Below are positions 18,066-26,409 of a DNA stretch of 64,000 nucleotides, piece by piece (the stretch's first letter is position 1; each line of letters opens with the position of its first letter). The stretch covers positions 1,054,001-1,118,000 of the forward strand of contig NZ_CP188258.1 of assembly GCF_049994905.1 (NCBI RefSeq), given 5' to 3'. The translations under genes were made by a program, and so were the position numbers. The notes beneath the pieces are model-generated. The model saw nothing but the letters and a program-made list of their open reading frames with translations. It was not told where the DNA came from and ran no database searches. This DNA is from Diaminobutyricibacter sp049994905. Lineage in GTDB: Bacteria > Actinomycetota > Actinomycetes > Actinomycetales > Microbacteriaceae.

Positions 18066-19099
18066 CCACCGATGACGCCACCGAACTGAAGTCGACCCAT
18101 CCGGTCACGCTGTTCACCGGCCAGTGGGCCGACCTCACCCTCGAGGAGGTGGCGAAGCATGCCAGCGAGTGGGGCTACGACGGCCTCGAGATCGCGTGCT
18201 CCGGCGAACACCTCGATGTGTGGCGTGCGGCCGAAGACGACGACTACCTGCAGGGCCGGCTCGACATCCTCAACCGTTACGGCCTGAAGGTCTGGGCGAT
18301 CTCCAACCATCTGAAAGGCCAGGCCGTCTGCGACGACCCGATCGACTTCCGCCACCAGGCGATCGTCGGCTCGAAGGTGTGGGGCGACGGCGACCCGGAG
18401 GGCGTGCGTCAGCGTGCGGCCGAAGAGCTGAAGCTCACCGCGAAGGTCGCGCGCCGGCTCGGCGTCGACACCGTCGTCGGCTTCACCGGTTCGAAGATCT
18501 GGCCGTACGTCGCACAGTTCCCGCCGGTGCCCGCCGAGGTGATCGATGCGGGCTACCGGGACTTCGCCGACCGCTGGAACCCCATCCTCGACGTCTTCGA
18601 CGGTGAAGGGGTGCGGTTCGCCCACGAGGTGCACCCGTCGGAGATCGCGTACGACTACTGGTCGAGCGTGCGGTCGCTCGAAGCGATCGACCACCGCGAG
18701 GCGTTCGGGTTCAACTGGGACCCCAGCCACATGATGTGGCAGGACATCGACCCGGTCGGCTTCATCGTCGACTTCAAGGACCGCATCTACCACGTCGACT
18801 GCAAGGACACGCGGCTCCGCCCGAAGAACGGCCGCGCCGGCGTGCTCGGCTCGCACCTGCCCTGGGGCGACCCGCGTCGCGGCTGGGACTTCGTGTCGAC
18901 GGGGCACGGCGACGTTCCGTGGGAGGACTCGTTCCGCGCCCTCACGTCGATCGGCTACACGGGCCCGATCTCGATCGAGTGGGAAGACGCGGGCATGGAC
19001 CGCCTGCACGGTGCAGAGGAGGCGGTCGGGTACATCCGCTCGCTGCTCTGGAAGCTGCCCACCGCATCCTTCGACGCCGCCTTCTCGAACCAGGACTGA
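18062..19099 (+). CDS. Sugar phosphate isomerase/epimerase-like TIM-barrel protein (long form)
   Basis: A 345-residue TIM barrel of the same superfamily as the first gene of the operon but about 100 residues longer. Metal-site strands: WGYDGLEIACSGEHLD, FTGSKIWPY, VRFAHEVHPSEIAYDY, FGFNWDPSHMMWQDIDP, YHVDCKDTRLRPKNG and PISIEWEDAGMDR. The Glu, His/Asp and Glu residues expected to bind a divalent metal are present. Its ATG overlaps the previous stop. The C-terminal LLWKLPTASFDAAFSNQD is typical of this subfamily, which is often found beside Gfo/Idh genes. It probably isomerises or cleaves an oxidised sugar. Confidence 0.9.
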   Translation: MTTDDATELKSTHPVTLFTGQWADLTLEEVAKHASEWGYDGLEIACSGEHLDVWRAAEDDDYLQGRLDILNRYGLKVWAISNHLKGQAVCDDPIDFRHQAIVGSKVWGDGDPEGVRQRAAEELKLTAKVARRLGVDTVVGFTGSKIWPYVAQFPPVPAEVIDAGYRDFADRWNPILDVFDGEGVRFAHEVHPSEIAYDYWSSVRSLEAIDHREAFGFNWDPSHMMWQDIDPVGFIVDFKDRIYHVDCKDTRLRPKNGRAGVLGSHLPWGDPRRGWDFVSTGHGDVPWEDSFRALTSIGYTGPISIEWEDAGMDRLHGAEEAVGYIRSLLWKLPTASFDAAFSNQD

Positions 19100-19122
19100 C
19101 GTTTTCGCCGACCGTCGCTCCC

Positions 19123-19134
19123 TAGGATGGGCGC
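19123..19134 (+). promoter_or_regulatory. Leaderless-type -10 of the pentapeptide gene
   Basis: TAGGAT (19123-19128) stands exactly 6 nt before ATG 19135. There is no Shine-Dalgarno sequence, and this element helps fix the start codon. Confidence 0.45.
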
Positions 19135-19728
19135 ATGGCAGCGACGGAGAGCGAAGTACGGCGCGAGGACTGGTACGCGCGTGAACTCGACAAGGTCGAG
19201 TTCGCGCGCGTGGGGTTCTTCGACGTCGACATGACCGAAGTGGCCAGTGCATCCGCCGTCTTCACCGAGTGCTCCTTCAGCAACGTGCGCTTCAACGTGT
19301 CGAAGCACACGGAGAGCGCCTTCATCAACTGCACGTTCACCCGCTGCAACTTCTTCGACGCGTCGTTCACCCGCTGCAACGTAACCGGCAGCGTTTTCGA
19401 CGGCTGCGCGTTCGACCTGATGGATGTCGCCGGGGGCAACTGGTCGTTCGTCGGGCTGACCGGCGCAAAGCTGAGCGGAACGACATTCCACGGGGTGAGG
19501 CTGCGCGAGGCCGACCTGAACCGCGCCCGCTGCGATGGAGCGACCTTCGACGGCTGCGACTTGTCAGGGGCGTGGATGGAGGGGGCCGACTTCACCGGAG
19601 CCGACCTGCGTGGCAGCGACCTCAGCTCGCTCGACCCGCTCACCTCGCAGCTCAAGGGCGCCATCGTCGATCGCGCCCAGGCCGCCGTCCTGGTCGAGAC
19701 GCTGGGCCTCGCCGTCCTCCCCGAATAG
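19135..19728 (+). CDS. Pentapeptide-repeat protein
   Basis: A 197-residue protein built largely of A(D/N)LXX-type repeats forming a right-handed quadrilateral beta helix. Clear repeat units run from about residue 34 to 165: CSFSN VRFNV, SAFIN CTFTR CNFFD ASFTR CNVTG SVFDG CAFDL, AKLSG TTFHG VRLRE ADLNR ARCDG ATFDG CDLSG AWMEG ADFTG ADLRG SDLSS. The family includes the DNA mimics Qnr and MfpA that protect gyrase from quinolones, but most members have no known role. The ATG start is supported by the TAGGAT element 6 nt upstream. It stands alone between the sugar operon and the two-component system. Confidence 0.92.
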   Translation: MAATESEVRREDWYARELDKVEFARVGFFDVDMTEVASASAVFTECSFSNVRFNVSKHTESAFINCTFTRCNFFDASFTRCNVTGSVFDGCAFDLMDVAGGNWSFVGLTGAKLSGTTFHGVRLREADLNRARCDGATFDGCDLSGAWMEGADFTGADLRGSDLSSLDPLTSQLKGAIVDRAQAAVLVETLGLAVLPE

Positions 19729-19798
19729 ACGCGAGCCAGGTCTGACCGCCTCACAGGTTGTACAAAGCATTCCCATAGGCCAGTTCGAGCAGCCTCAC

Positions 19799-19810
19799 GA
19801 TAATGGGAGT
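19799..19810 (+). promoter_or_regulatory. Leaderless-type -10 of the response-regulator gene
   Basis: GATAAT (19799-19804) is followed after 6 nt by GTG 19811. No convincing -35 is seen. Confidence 0.45.
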
Positions 19811-20572
19811 GTGACGATCAACTCTCGCGCCAACACGAGCGCCTCCACCCAGCCGCGAACCGTCCTGCGTCGTGCCGACGGCAGCTCCATCCGCGTGCTC
19901 GTCGTCGACGACGAGTCCACGCTGACCGACCTGCTCTCGATGGCCCTCCATTACGAGGACTGGGAGGTCAAGACCGCCGCGACGGGCCAGCAGGCCCTCA
20001 CGATCGCGCGCGAGTTCCGGCCGGATGTCGTCGTGCTCGACATCATGCTGCCCGACATCGACGGGCTGCAGGTGCTGTCCCGGATGCGCGCGGACGGCAA
20101 CGAGGCACCGGTGCTCTTCCTCACCGCGAAGGATTCGCTCGACGACCGGATCGCCGGGCTCACCGCGGGCGGGGACGACTACGTCACCAAGCCGTTCAGC
20201 CTCGAAGAGCTCGTCGCCCGCCTCCGCGGCCTGCTCCGGCGCTCCCGCAGCGCCGTCGCCGACACGAACGACCCCGTGCTGATCGTCGGCGACCTCGTCC
20301 TCGACGAGGACAGCTACGAAGTGCACCGTGACGGTTCGCCCATCGCGCTCACCGCGACCGAGTTCGAGCTGCTCCGGTTCCTCATGCGCAACCCGCGTCG
20401 TGTGCTCAGCAAGACCCAGATCCTCGACCGGGTCTGGAGCTACGATTTCGGCGGCTCTTCGAGTGTCGTCGAGCTGTACATCTCTTATCTGCGCAAGAAG
20501 ATCGACTCCGGCCGCGTCCCGATGATCCACACGGTTCGCGGCGCCGGATACATGGTCAAGGCCGCGACGTGA
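19811..20572 (+). CDS. OmpR/PhoB-family response regulator
   Basis: A 253-residue two-component regulator. The receiver domain at about residues 35-150 has the acidic pair in VLVVDDES, phospho-acceptor Asp in VVVLDIMLPDIDG, Thr in VLFLTAKD and Lys in YVTKPFS. A C-terminal winged helix (LTATEFELLRFLMRNPRRVL, SVVELYISYLRKKID, HTVRGAGYMVK) binds DNA. The Ser/Thr-rich N-terminal extension of about 30 residues is longer than usual. The start is GTG 19811, supported by a GATAAT element 6 nt upstream. The stop overlaps the histidine kinase start (GTGA). TcrX/MprA-like in arrangement; the signal is unknown. Confidence 0.95.
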   Translation: MTINSRANTSASTQPRTVLRRADGSSIRVLVVDDESTLTDLLSMALHYEDWEVKTAATGQQALTIAREFRPDVVVLDIMLPDIDGLQVLSRMRADGNEAPVLFLTAKDSLDDRIAGLTAGGDDYVTKPFSLEELVARLRGLLRRSRSAVADTNDPVLIVGDLVLDEDSYEVHRDGSPIALTATEFELLRFLMRNPRRVLSKTQILDRVWSYDFGGSSSVVELYISYLRKKIDSGRVPMIHTVRGAGYMVKAAT

Positions 20573-22227
20573 CCCAGGCCGCTTCGGCGGCGCGCGTGCC
20601 CCGCACCCCGCCAGGGCGACGAAAGTGGGGTCGGCTGCCGCGCATCCGCCCGTTCCGCTCCTGGACGCTGCGTAGCCGGGTGGTCCTGGTCGTCGTCGCG
20701 ATGCTCGCCGTGCTCGGTGCGGTGATCGGGGCGGTCAGCGTGTTCGCGCTGCAGACGTACCTTCTCAATCGGCTCGACACCCAGCTGACGAGCGCGGTCG
20801 TGCGCGGACAGCATGCTGCCGACCAGATCTACGGATCGTCACCCACCGGGCCAGACGTGACACGCATCGTGAACACGCCCGGCCAGCCGGTCGGAACCTT
20901 CGGCGTCGTGCGCAGCGGCGACCTGCTCATCTACCCGGTCATCCTCGCGAAGCGCCCTTCGGAGGCCGCGCCGAACCAGCCCGTCGGCCCGCAGATCGTG
21001 CCTGTGCCGACGTCGGAGCTGCTCTCCCTGCCGGCCGACGGCCAGCCGCGCACGGTCAACCTGGGCTCTGAGCTGGGAGACTACCGGGTGGCCGCGGCGC
21101 AGCTCATCAACGGTGACAGTGTCATCATCGGGCTTCCGCTCGACGAGCTGAACGCGACCGTGTCCCAGCTCACACTCGTCATCGCGCTCGTCACTCTCGC
21201 CGGCATCATCTTCGCGTTCCTCATCGCGAGTTTCGTCGTGCGGCTGGCGATGCGGCCGCTCGCCCGTGTCGCGGGTACTGCGCAGGAAGTCGCCGAACTG
21301 CCGCTCGACCGCGGCGAGGTCGCACTCTCAGTTCGCGTGCCGGAGAAGGACACCGACCCGCACACCGAGGTCGGCACCGTCGGCGCCGCGCTGAACCGGA
21401 TGCTCGGCCACATCGGCTCCGCCCTGACCGCCCGGCAGGCGAGCGAGAAGAAGGTGCGGCAGTTCGTCGCGGATGCGAGCCACGAGCTTCGCACGCCGCT
21501 CGCCTCGATCCGCGGGTACGCCGAGCTCACGCGCCGCAGTCCTCACGAGCTACCCGACGATGTCACACACTCGATCGGGCGCATCGAATCGGAGGCGACA
21601 CGCATGACGTCGCTCGTCGAGGACCTGCTGCTGCTCGCCCGCCTCGATGAGGGCCGCGACCTCGAGCGCGACCCGGTCGACTTGTCGATCCTCCTCGTCG
21701 ATGCGATCAGCGACGCCCATGCGGCCGGCCCCGATCACCGCTGGAGCCTCGACCTGCCCGACACGCCCGTCGAGGTGATCGGCGACGAAGCGCGCCTGCA
21801 CCAGGTGATCATGAATCTGCTCGCCAATGCCCGGGTGCACACGCCGGAGGGGACCCAGGTGACGGTCAGCCTCGCCGTCGACGAGAGCGCCGACCGCGCC
21901 AGGATCGCGGTGACGGATGACGGCCCCGGCATCCCCGAGGAGTTCCAGGCCACCCTGTTCGAGCGTTTCACGCGCGCCGACAGCTCGCGCGCACGAACGA
22001 CAGGCAGCACCGGCCTCGGACTCGCGATCGTCCAGGCGGTCGTCGAGGCGCACGGTGGCGAAGTCACCGTGTCGAGCGTACCCGGCGAGACGACGTTCAG
22101 CGTTTCGCTGCCGCTCGACCACACCCCCGCCACGCAGCCGCCCCTTGTCGAGCCCGTCGCTGAACATGCCCCTGAGCCTGCCGACGAGCCTGCCCCCGAC
22201 GACGCTGCCGCGCCACCTCTGCGCTGA
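20569..22227 (+). CDS. Two-component sensor histidine kinase (HisKA type)
   Basis: A 552-residue membrane kinase partnered with the preceding regulator. The first transmembrane segment is about residues 38-60 (VVLVVVAMLAVLGAVIGAVS), followed by an extracytoplasmic sensor of about 130 residues. The second segment is about residues 203-225 (LVIALVTLAGIIFAFLIASF). A HAMP linker, a HisKA domain with phospho-His in FVADASHELRTPLASIRGYA, and a HATPase domain with VIMNLLANARVHTPEG (N box), VTDDGPGIPEEF (G1) and STGLGLAIVQAVV (G2) follow. The Pro/Glu/Ala-rich tail of about 40 residues is disordered. It resembles MprB/TcrY kinases; all catalytic motifs are intact. Confidence 0.95.
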   Translation: MTQAASAARVPRTPPGRRKWGRLPRIRPFRSWTLRSRVVLVVVAMLAVLGAVIGAVSVFALQTYLLNRLDTQLTSAVVRGQHAADQIYGSSPTGPDVTRIVNTPGQPVGTFGVVRSGDLLIYPVILAKRPSEAAPNQPVGPQIVPVPTSELLSLPADGQPRTVNLGSELGDYRVAAAQLINGDSVIIGLPLDELNATVSQLTLVIALVTLAGIIFAFLIASFVVRLAMRPLARVAGTAQEVAELPLDRGEVALSVRVPEKDTDPHTEVGTVGAALNRMLGHIGSALTARQASEKKVRQFVADASHELRTPLASIRGYAELTRRSPHELPDDVTHSIGRIESEATRMTSLVEDLLLLARLDEGRDLERDPVDLSILLVDAISDAHAAGPDHRWSLDLPDTPVEVIGDEARLHQVIMNLLANARVHTPEGTQVTVSLAVDESADRARIAVTDDGPGIPEEFQATLFERFTRADSSRARTTGSTGLGLAIVQAVVEAHGGEVTVSSVPGETTFSVSLPLDHTPATQPPLVEPVAEHAPEPADEPAPDDAAAPPLR

Positions 22228-22249
22228 CTGCGGCGGCGGCCCGCGCGGA

Positions 22250-24040
22250 TCAGCCGTCGCTGTCGCGCGTGTCCCGCACGTAGGCCTTCACGGTCGCGAA
22301 GCGTTCGCTTCGCGAGTCCGGCGTGCGGCGGATGATGTACGGCCCGACTGCGGCCGGCACGATGAACGTCTCCGCATAGTGGATGCGGTAGGGCGCGAAA
22401 GCTCCGGTCGGGCTCGCGATCTCCACTTCGTCGCCTTCGACGAGGTTGAGCACGTTGACCGTGCCCTCCGTGTCGTGCCGCGCCTCGTCGGTGAACCAGT
22501 GGCGGCGTACCTCGATGAACTCGAGTTCGTGCAGGCCGGTGCGTTCCTCACGCACGCCCTCACGCTCGGCGACGACCTCGACCTGACCGAGCAGATTGCT
22601 CTCGACCCATTCAGTGTCGCGGTCCCACTGGATGTTCTTCGCGCCGTGGTCGACGTGGATCGGGCGGGGGATGCCGTCGATGCCGACCCGCCCCCAGTCC
22701 CACAGCTTGAAGGTGAAGATGAACGGGGTGGCCGAGATCTCGAGCACCATCGAGTTCGCTCCGGACGCGTGCACGGTACCGGCCGGGATGGCGAAGTGGT
22801 CGTGCTTGCGGGCCGGGATGCGGTTCACGTACTTCTCGGCATCGAACGGATGCTCGCCATCCGTCGCCGCCTGCAGGTCCGCGATCATCGCGGCCGGGTC
22901 GATCCCGGTCTTCAGGCCCAGGTAGACGACCGCATCCTCGTCGGCGTCGAGCAGGTAGTAGGACTCGTCCTGGGTGTAGTGCATGCCGAACGTGTTCTGG
23001 ATGTAGTCGGTGAGCGGGTGTACCTGCAGCGACAGGTTGCCGCCGCCCATCGTGTCGAGGAAGTCGAACCGGATGGGGAACTCGGCTCCGAAACGCGCGA
23101 ACGTCTTCTCGCCGAGCAGCTCGCGTGGCCTGGTGAGCACCAGGTCGATGGCGGGGATCTCCACCACGCGGCCGCCGGCTTCGAGCAGCAGCGAGTTCTC
23201 TTCGGGCACGCAGTCGAAGCACCAGGCGTAATTGTCGGCCGTGCGGTCGAGGTCGAGGCGGTCCTTCATCCACTGGCCGCCCCAGACGCCGGGGTCGAAG
23301 AACGGGACGACGCGCAGCGGCCCCGCCGTCGCCTCGGCCAGGGCCTCGCGGAAGGCCTCTCCGGTGATCAGCCCGGCCTGCTGCACACCGGCGTTCGTGT
23401 CGAGCAGGAAGTCGATCCGGTCGAAGAGGTCGCGTTTGTGCCGGTCGGCGACCCGCCATTCCACGAAGAATCCGCGTTTGTACTTGCGGAGGCTGTCCTC
23501 GCCTGCGTTGGCGGTTCGCCAGTTCGTCGCCCCGCGACGCTGCCGCAGCTGGATCTCCCAGCGGGCCAGGTCGGCGAGCACCAGCACGTCCGGCGCGACG
23601 GGGGTGAGTGCGGCTCCCCAGCCGACGAGGATGACCGGGCGCGCTGTGTCGGCGACAGCCGTGGCGAGGGAAGCGAGCTTCTCCACGTCGTAGAACTCGT
23701 CGAGCGTGAAGTGCCCGAGAACACCGAAGACGCGGTCGTCGGTCAGGTTGCGCTCTACGAGGGCGTCGACGGTCTCGGGCGGATGCGCCGCCCTGTCTTC
23801 GACGTCGATGACGTCGTAGTCCGGCAGGTTCGTTCGCAGCTCGGCGATCAGCGCGCGCAGGTCCACGCCCGGATAGGTGTCGATCACGACGACCGCGGGT
23901 CGCGCCCCCGCGATGGCGCGTGCGGCCACATCCAGTTCACTCCAGGCCTCGGTGCCCGACCAGATGACGCTTCCGGTGGGCATCGCGACGGTCGGCTGCT
24001 TGACGTAGCTGGAGGGGGAGGGGCGATCGGTTGCTGTCAC
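22250..24040 (-). CDS. Class I mannose-6-phosphate isomerase with extra N-terminal domain
   Basis: A 596-residue protein. The C-terminal part (from about residue 240) is a cupin-type phosphomannose isomerase interconverting mannose-6-P and fructose-6-P. FFDPGVWGGQWMKDRLDL, GGGNLSLQVHPLTDYIQ (metal-binding Gln/His), DESYYLLDAD (Glu), IPAGTVHASG (His) and ATPFIFTFKLWDWGR match the family. The N-terminal ~200 residues (VVVIDTYPGVDLRALIAEL, LGHFTLDEFYDVEKL, ARPVILVGWGAALT) look like a nucleoside-kinase-like domain without a usable Walker A loop. GTG 24040 overlaps the stop of the ROK kinase gene by 4 bp and has AAAGGAC upstream. The pairing implies mannose uptake followed by phosphorylation and isomerisation. 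Confidence 0.88.
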   Translation of the reverse strand: MTATDRPSPSSYVKQPTVAMPTGSVIWSGTEAWSELDVAARAIAGARPAVVVIDTYPGVDLRALIAELRTNLPDYDVIDVEDRAAHPPETVDALVERNLTDDRVFGVLGHFTLDEFYDVEKLASLATAVADTARPVILVGWGAALTPVAPDVLVLADLARWEIQLRQRRGATNWRTANAGEDSLRKYKRGFFVEWRVADRHKRDLFDRIDFLLDTNAGVQQAGLITGEAFREALAEATAGPLRVVPFFDPGVWGGQWMKDRLDLDRTADNYAWCFDCVPEENSLLLEAGGRVVEIPAIDLVLTRPRELLGEKTFARFGAEFPIRFDFLDTMGGGNLSLQVHPLTDYIQNTFGMHYTQDESYYLLDADEDAVVYLGLKTGIDPAAMIADLQAATDGEHPFDAEKYVNRIPARKHDHFAIPAGTVHASGANSMVLEISATPFIFTFKLWDWGRVGIDGIPRPIHVDHGAKNIQWDRDTEWVESNLLGQVEVVAEREGVREERTGLHELEFIEVRRHWFTDEARHDTEGTVNVLNLVEGDEVEIASPTGAFAPYRIHYAETFIVPAAVGPYIIRRTPDSRSERFATVKAYVRDTRDSDG

Positions 24041-24996
24041 TGGTCGTCCTTTCGGTGGAGGCCGTCTCGCGCGTCGGGCCGACCGGCGAGCGCGGAGAGC
24101 CCGAGGATCACGGAGTACTGGGGGGCGGAAGGGGTCACGAAGGCCGGCCGGTGCGACGACGACCAGAGGTGCGCATCCACGTACTCCGAAAGCGGGGGAA
24201 GGATCGCATCGGCCGATCGCATCGCACCGCCCGAGACGATCACGACGTCGGGATCGTACGCATGGCACAGCGTGACGATGGCGGCGCCCCAGGCGCGCAG
24301 GTACCGGTCGAACAAGGCGGCGGGCGCCGGGGCGTCCCGGGTTTCGACGAGGTCCCGGAGGCCGATGCGGCCGCGCGTGGCGCGCTCACCGAGCGGCGAC
24401 GCGGCGAGTGCGGGATCGGATGCGACATCACGCCGGAGCGCCCAGGTGCTGGCTACCGCTTCCGCGCATCCCGCATTCCCGCAGTTGCAGGCCGGGCCGT
24501 CGAGGTCCACTGTCATATGGCCGCCGAGGATGCCGGCGTGGTCGTGCGCGCCCCGCAGGAGGTGACCGTCGATCAGGGCTGCTGTGCCGATCCCGGTTCC
24601 GAGCGTGACCATGACCGCGTCGCGCGTGCCGGCGGCCACGCCGTAGGTGGTCTCGCCGACGAGGGCCGCGCGCGCGTCGTTCTCGACGACGGCCGGCGCG
24701 CCGAACGAGTGTGTCGCCCACTCCCGCAGGTCGCGTCCGATCGCATAGTCGTACTTGTCGTGGGCTGCGACGAGCGTGCCGTTCACGCGATCGACGACGC
24801 CGGGCACGGCGATGCCGACCGTGCCGATGGAGCTGTCGTCCGTGGCACGGCCTAACTCATCGACAGCGTCGCGCACCCGGTCGAGGTCGGCCATCGTTCC
24901 CGTATTCGCCACTGTCGTGCTCGCCAGGATGCGTGGACCGTCGAGGATGCCGAGCTTGATCTCGGTTCCCCCGAAGTCGATGCACAGTGTCGGCAT
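24037..24996 (-). CDS. ROK-family sugar kinase (glucokinase/mannokinase-like)
   Basis: A 319-residue cytoplasmic kinase that should phosphorylate a hexose with ATP. ATP loop IDFGGTEIKLGI (about residues 5-16), PAVVENDARAALVGE with the catalytic Asp, VMVTLGTGIGTAALI, and the complete ROK zinc motif CNCGNAGCAE. There is no DNA-binding domain, so this is an enzyme rather than a regulator. ATG 24996 follows AAGGGA; an upstream in-frame start would run through the operator. Being translationally coupled to a mannose-6-P isomerase-like gene makes mannose the likely substrate; glucose or fructose is possible. Confidence 0.9.
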   Translation of the reverse strand: MPTLCIDFGGTEIKLGILDGPRILASTTVANTGTMADLDRVRDAVDELGRATDDSSIGTVGIAVPGVVDRVNGTLVAAHDKYDYAIGRDLREWATHSFGAPAVVENDARAALVGETTYGVAAGTRDAVMVTLGTGIGTAALIDGHLLRGAHDHAGILGGHMTVDLDGPACNCGNAGCAEAVASTWALRRDVASDPALAASPLGERATRGRIGLRDLVETRDAPAPAALFDRYLRAWGAAIVTLCHAYDPDVVIVSGGAMRSADAILPPLSEYVDAHLWSSSHRPAFVTPSAPQYSVILGLSALAGRPDARDGLHRKDDQ

Positions 24997-25039
24997 GGTG
25001 TTCCCTTCGGACAGCGGCGTGGGAGCTGTTGTGACTGTT

Positions 25040-25051
25040 GGTAACGTTACC
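25040..25051. promoter_or_regulatory. LacI-type operator before the ROK kinase operon
   Basis: A perfect 12-bp palindrome, GGTAACGTTACC, with the near-symmetric flanks TGTT and ACAAC, lies between the LacI gene stop and the kinase start. The centre CG and length are typical of LacI-family operators, so the adjacent LacI protein is the likely ligand. Confidence 0.75.
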
Positions 25052-25092
25052 ACAACGAGTGGAACGGTGACTCGAACCTGGCTGCCCGCAGG

Positions 25093-26133
25093 TCAGGCGC
25101 GGACGACCCGCACATGGGTCGGCATCTCGATCTCACGAGCGGGCCCCAGATCCGCGTCGCCCAGGAGCCGGGCGAACAGCAGCCGGGCGGTCTGGCGCCC
25201 GAGTTCACGGGCATCGTGGTCGACCACGGTCACCGGCACCGGCATCATCTCCGCCAACTCGAAGTCGTCGAAGCTGACGATGGCAGGCAGCGCGCGGTGC
25301 TCTTCGGGAAGCGAGTCGAGGCGCGCCCCGATCGCCTTGAGGGCGCCGATCGTGTTGCGGTTGTTCGAACTGAAGACTGCTGTCGGGGGATCGGCGAGGT
25401 CGAGGAGTTCGCGCATCGCGATCGAAGCCGTCTCGACATCCTGCTGGCCGCGCCGGACGAGTTCGGGATCGACCTCGATCCCGAACTCGGTGAGAGCGCT
25501 GACGTACCCGTCGTACCGGCGCTGCCCGGTGAAGACGCTCGTGACGTTGCCGAGGTAGGCGATGCGGCGATGACCTGCGTCGAGCAGCGTCCGGGTGCCG
25601 CGGCGGGCCCCGCCGATATCGTCGAGCACCACTGAGTCGGCGGCGACGCCGCGCACGCTGCGCGACGCGAGCACCAGCGGAGTGCCACGCAGGCTCGCCG
25701 GCTGGAGGTGAGCAGCATCGTTGCCGGACGGCACGACGATCAGCCCCTCCACCTGGCGTCCGATCAAGTCGGCGATGAGCTGGCGTTCGCGGGAGGTGTC
25801 CTCACCGGTGTTTCCGAGGACGATCCGCCGGCCGTACTGGGCGGCGATCTCTTCCACGCCCAGGGCGAAGTTCCCGTAGTACGGGTTGCCGAGATTGGTG
25901 ATCGCAACGCCCACGAGCCCGCTCGCCTGGCCGGGGCGGATGCTGCGCGCATTCTCGTTGCGGTAGTAGCCGAGCTGCTGCACGGCCTCGAGCACGCGGT
26001 CCTGCACTTCTGGACGAACGTTCTTGCCGCCGGCCAGGGTGCGCGAAACCGTCATCGGGCTGACGCCGGCCAGTTTGGCGACCTCCTTGACCGTTGGCTG
26101 CCGCGCCGCACTCGCCTGAGCGGCTGGTTCCAT
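25093..26133 (-). CDS. LacI-family transcriptional regulator
   Basis: A 346-residue repressor. N-terminal helix-turn-helix TVKEVAKLAGVSPMTVSRTL (about residues 13-32) and hinge helix NARSIRPGQASGLVG. The periplasmic-binding-protein-like effector domain shows VAITNLGNPYYGNFALGVEE, VLDDIGGARRGTRTLLDAGH, PTAVFSSNNRNTIGALKAI and IVSFDDFELAEMMP. It lies directly upstream of, and in the same direction as, the ROK kinase and isomerase genes. A perfect palindrome in the 96-bp gap is its probable operator, so it most likely represses that operon until a sugar is present. Confidence 0.93.
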   Translation of the reverse strand: MEPAAQASAARQPTVKEVAKLAGVSPMTVSRTLAGGKNVRPEVQDRVLEAVQQLGYYRNENARSIRPGQASGLVGVAITNLGNPYYGNFALGVEEIAAQYGRRIVLGNTGEDTSRERQLIADLIGRQVEGLIVVPSGNDAAHLQPASLRGTPLVLASRSVRGVAADSVVLDDIGGARRGTRTLLDAGHRRIAYLGNVTSVFTGQRRYDGYVSALTEFGIEVDPELVRRGQQDVETASIAMRELLDLADPPTAVFSSNNRNTIGALKAIGARLDSLPEEHRALPAIVSFDDFELAEMMPVPVTVVDHDARELGRQTARLLFARLLGDADLGPAREIEMPTHVRVVRA

Positions 26134-26221
26134 GTGGTCGTTCCTCCTCGTGGCCCGTGTCGTCGCGGCGCGACGACATCAACCTACTACCCGCGATCGG
26201 CACCGGGCTGGATTGGCGGAT

Positions 26222-26251
26222 TTGCATCCGGGACCGCGCGTCCCGTAACCT
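26222..26251 (+). promoter_or_regulatory. Putative promoter of the rplJ-rplL operon
   Basis: TTGCAT (26222-26227) and TAACCT (26246-26251) are 18 bp apart. Transcription from here would include the roughly 250-nt leader before rplJ. Confidence 0.45.
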
Positions 26252-26257
26252 GTACGA

Positions 26258-26409
26258 AGCCAAAGACCGCCGGTTATCGGTGTGCGCGCAATCGCATCCG
26301 ATCGAAGGCTCACCCAGGTGAGGGCCCGCGCAGGTGTATGAAGATGATTTCGCTTCCGTGTTTCATGGAATGCGTTTCCAGCTCCGTGCCTCTGCGCCGG
26401 AGCTTTTTT
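26258..26409 (+). promoter_or_regulatory. L10 (rplJ) mRNA leader with attenuator-like terminator
   Basis: The roughly 250-nt untranslated region before rplJ contains the short hairpin CTCACCCAGGTGAG and a stretch around 26330-26375. It then has a classic intrinsic terminator: GCTCCG (26381-26386), CGGAGC (26398-26403), then TTTTTT. In other bacteria L10 with L7/L12 binds this leader and represses its own operon. A terminator inside the leader suggests control by premature termination. The exact fold was not computed. Confidence 0.6.

Noticed and set aside
11840..19099. Locus as a standard myo-inositol operon
   Set aside because: No IolA, IolB, IolC, IolD or inositol transporter is present, although Gfo/Idh and IolE-like folds occur in both.
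20569..22227. Pro/Glu/Ala tail of the histidine kinase as a fusion domain
   Set aside because: It is low-complexity with no fold-forming pattern, so it is treated as disorder.
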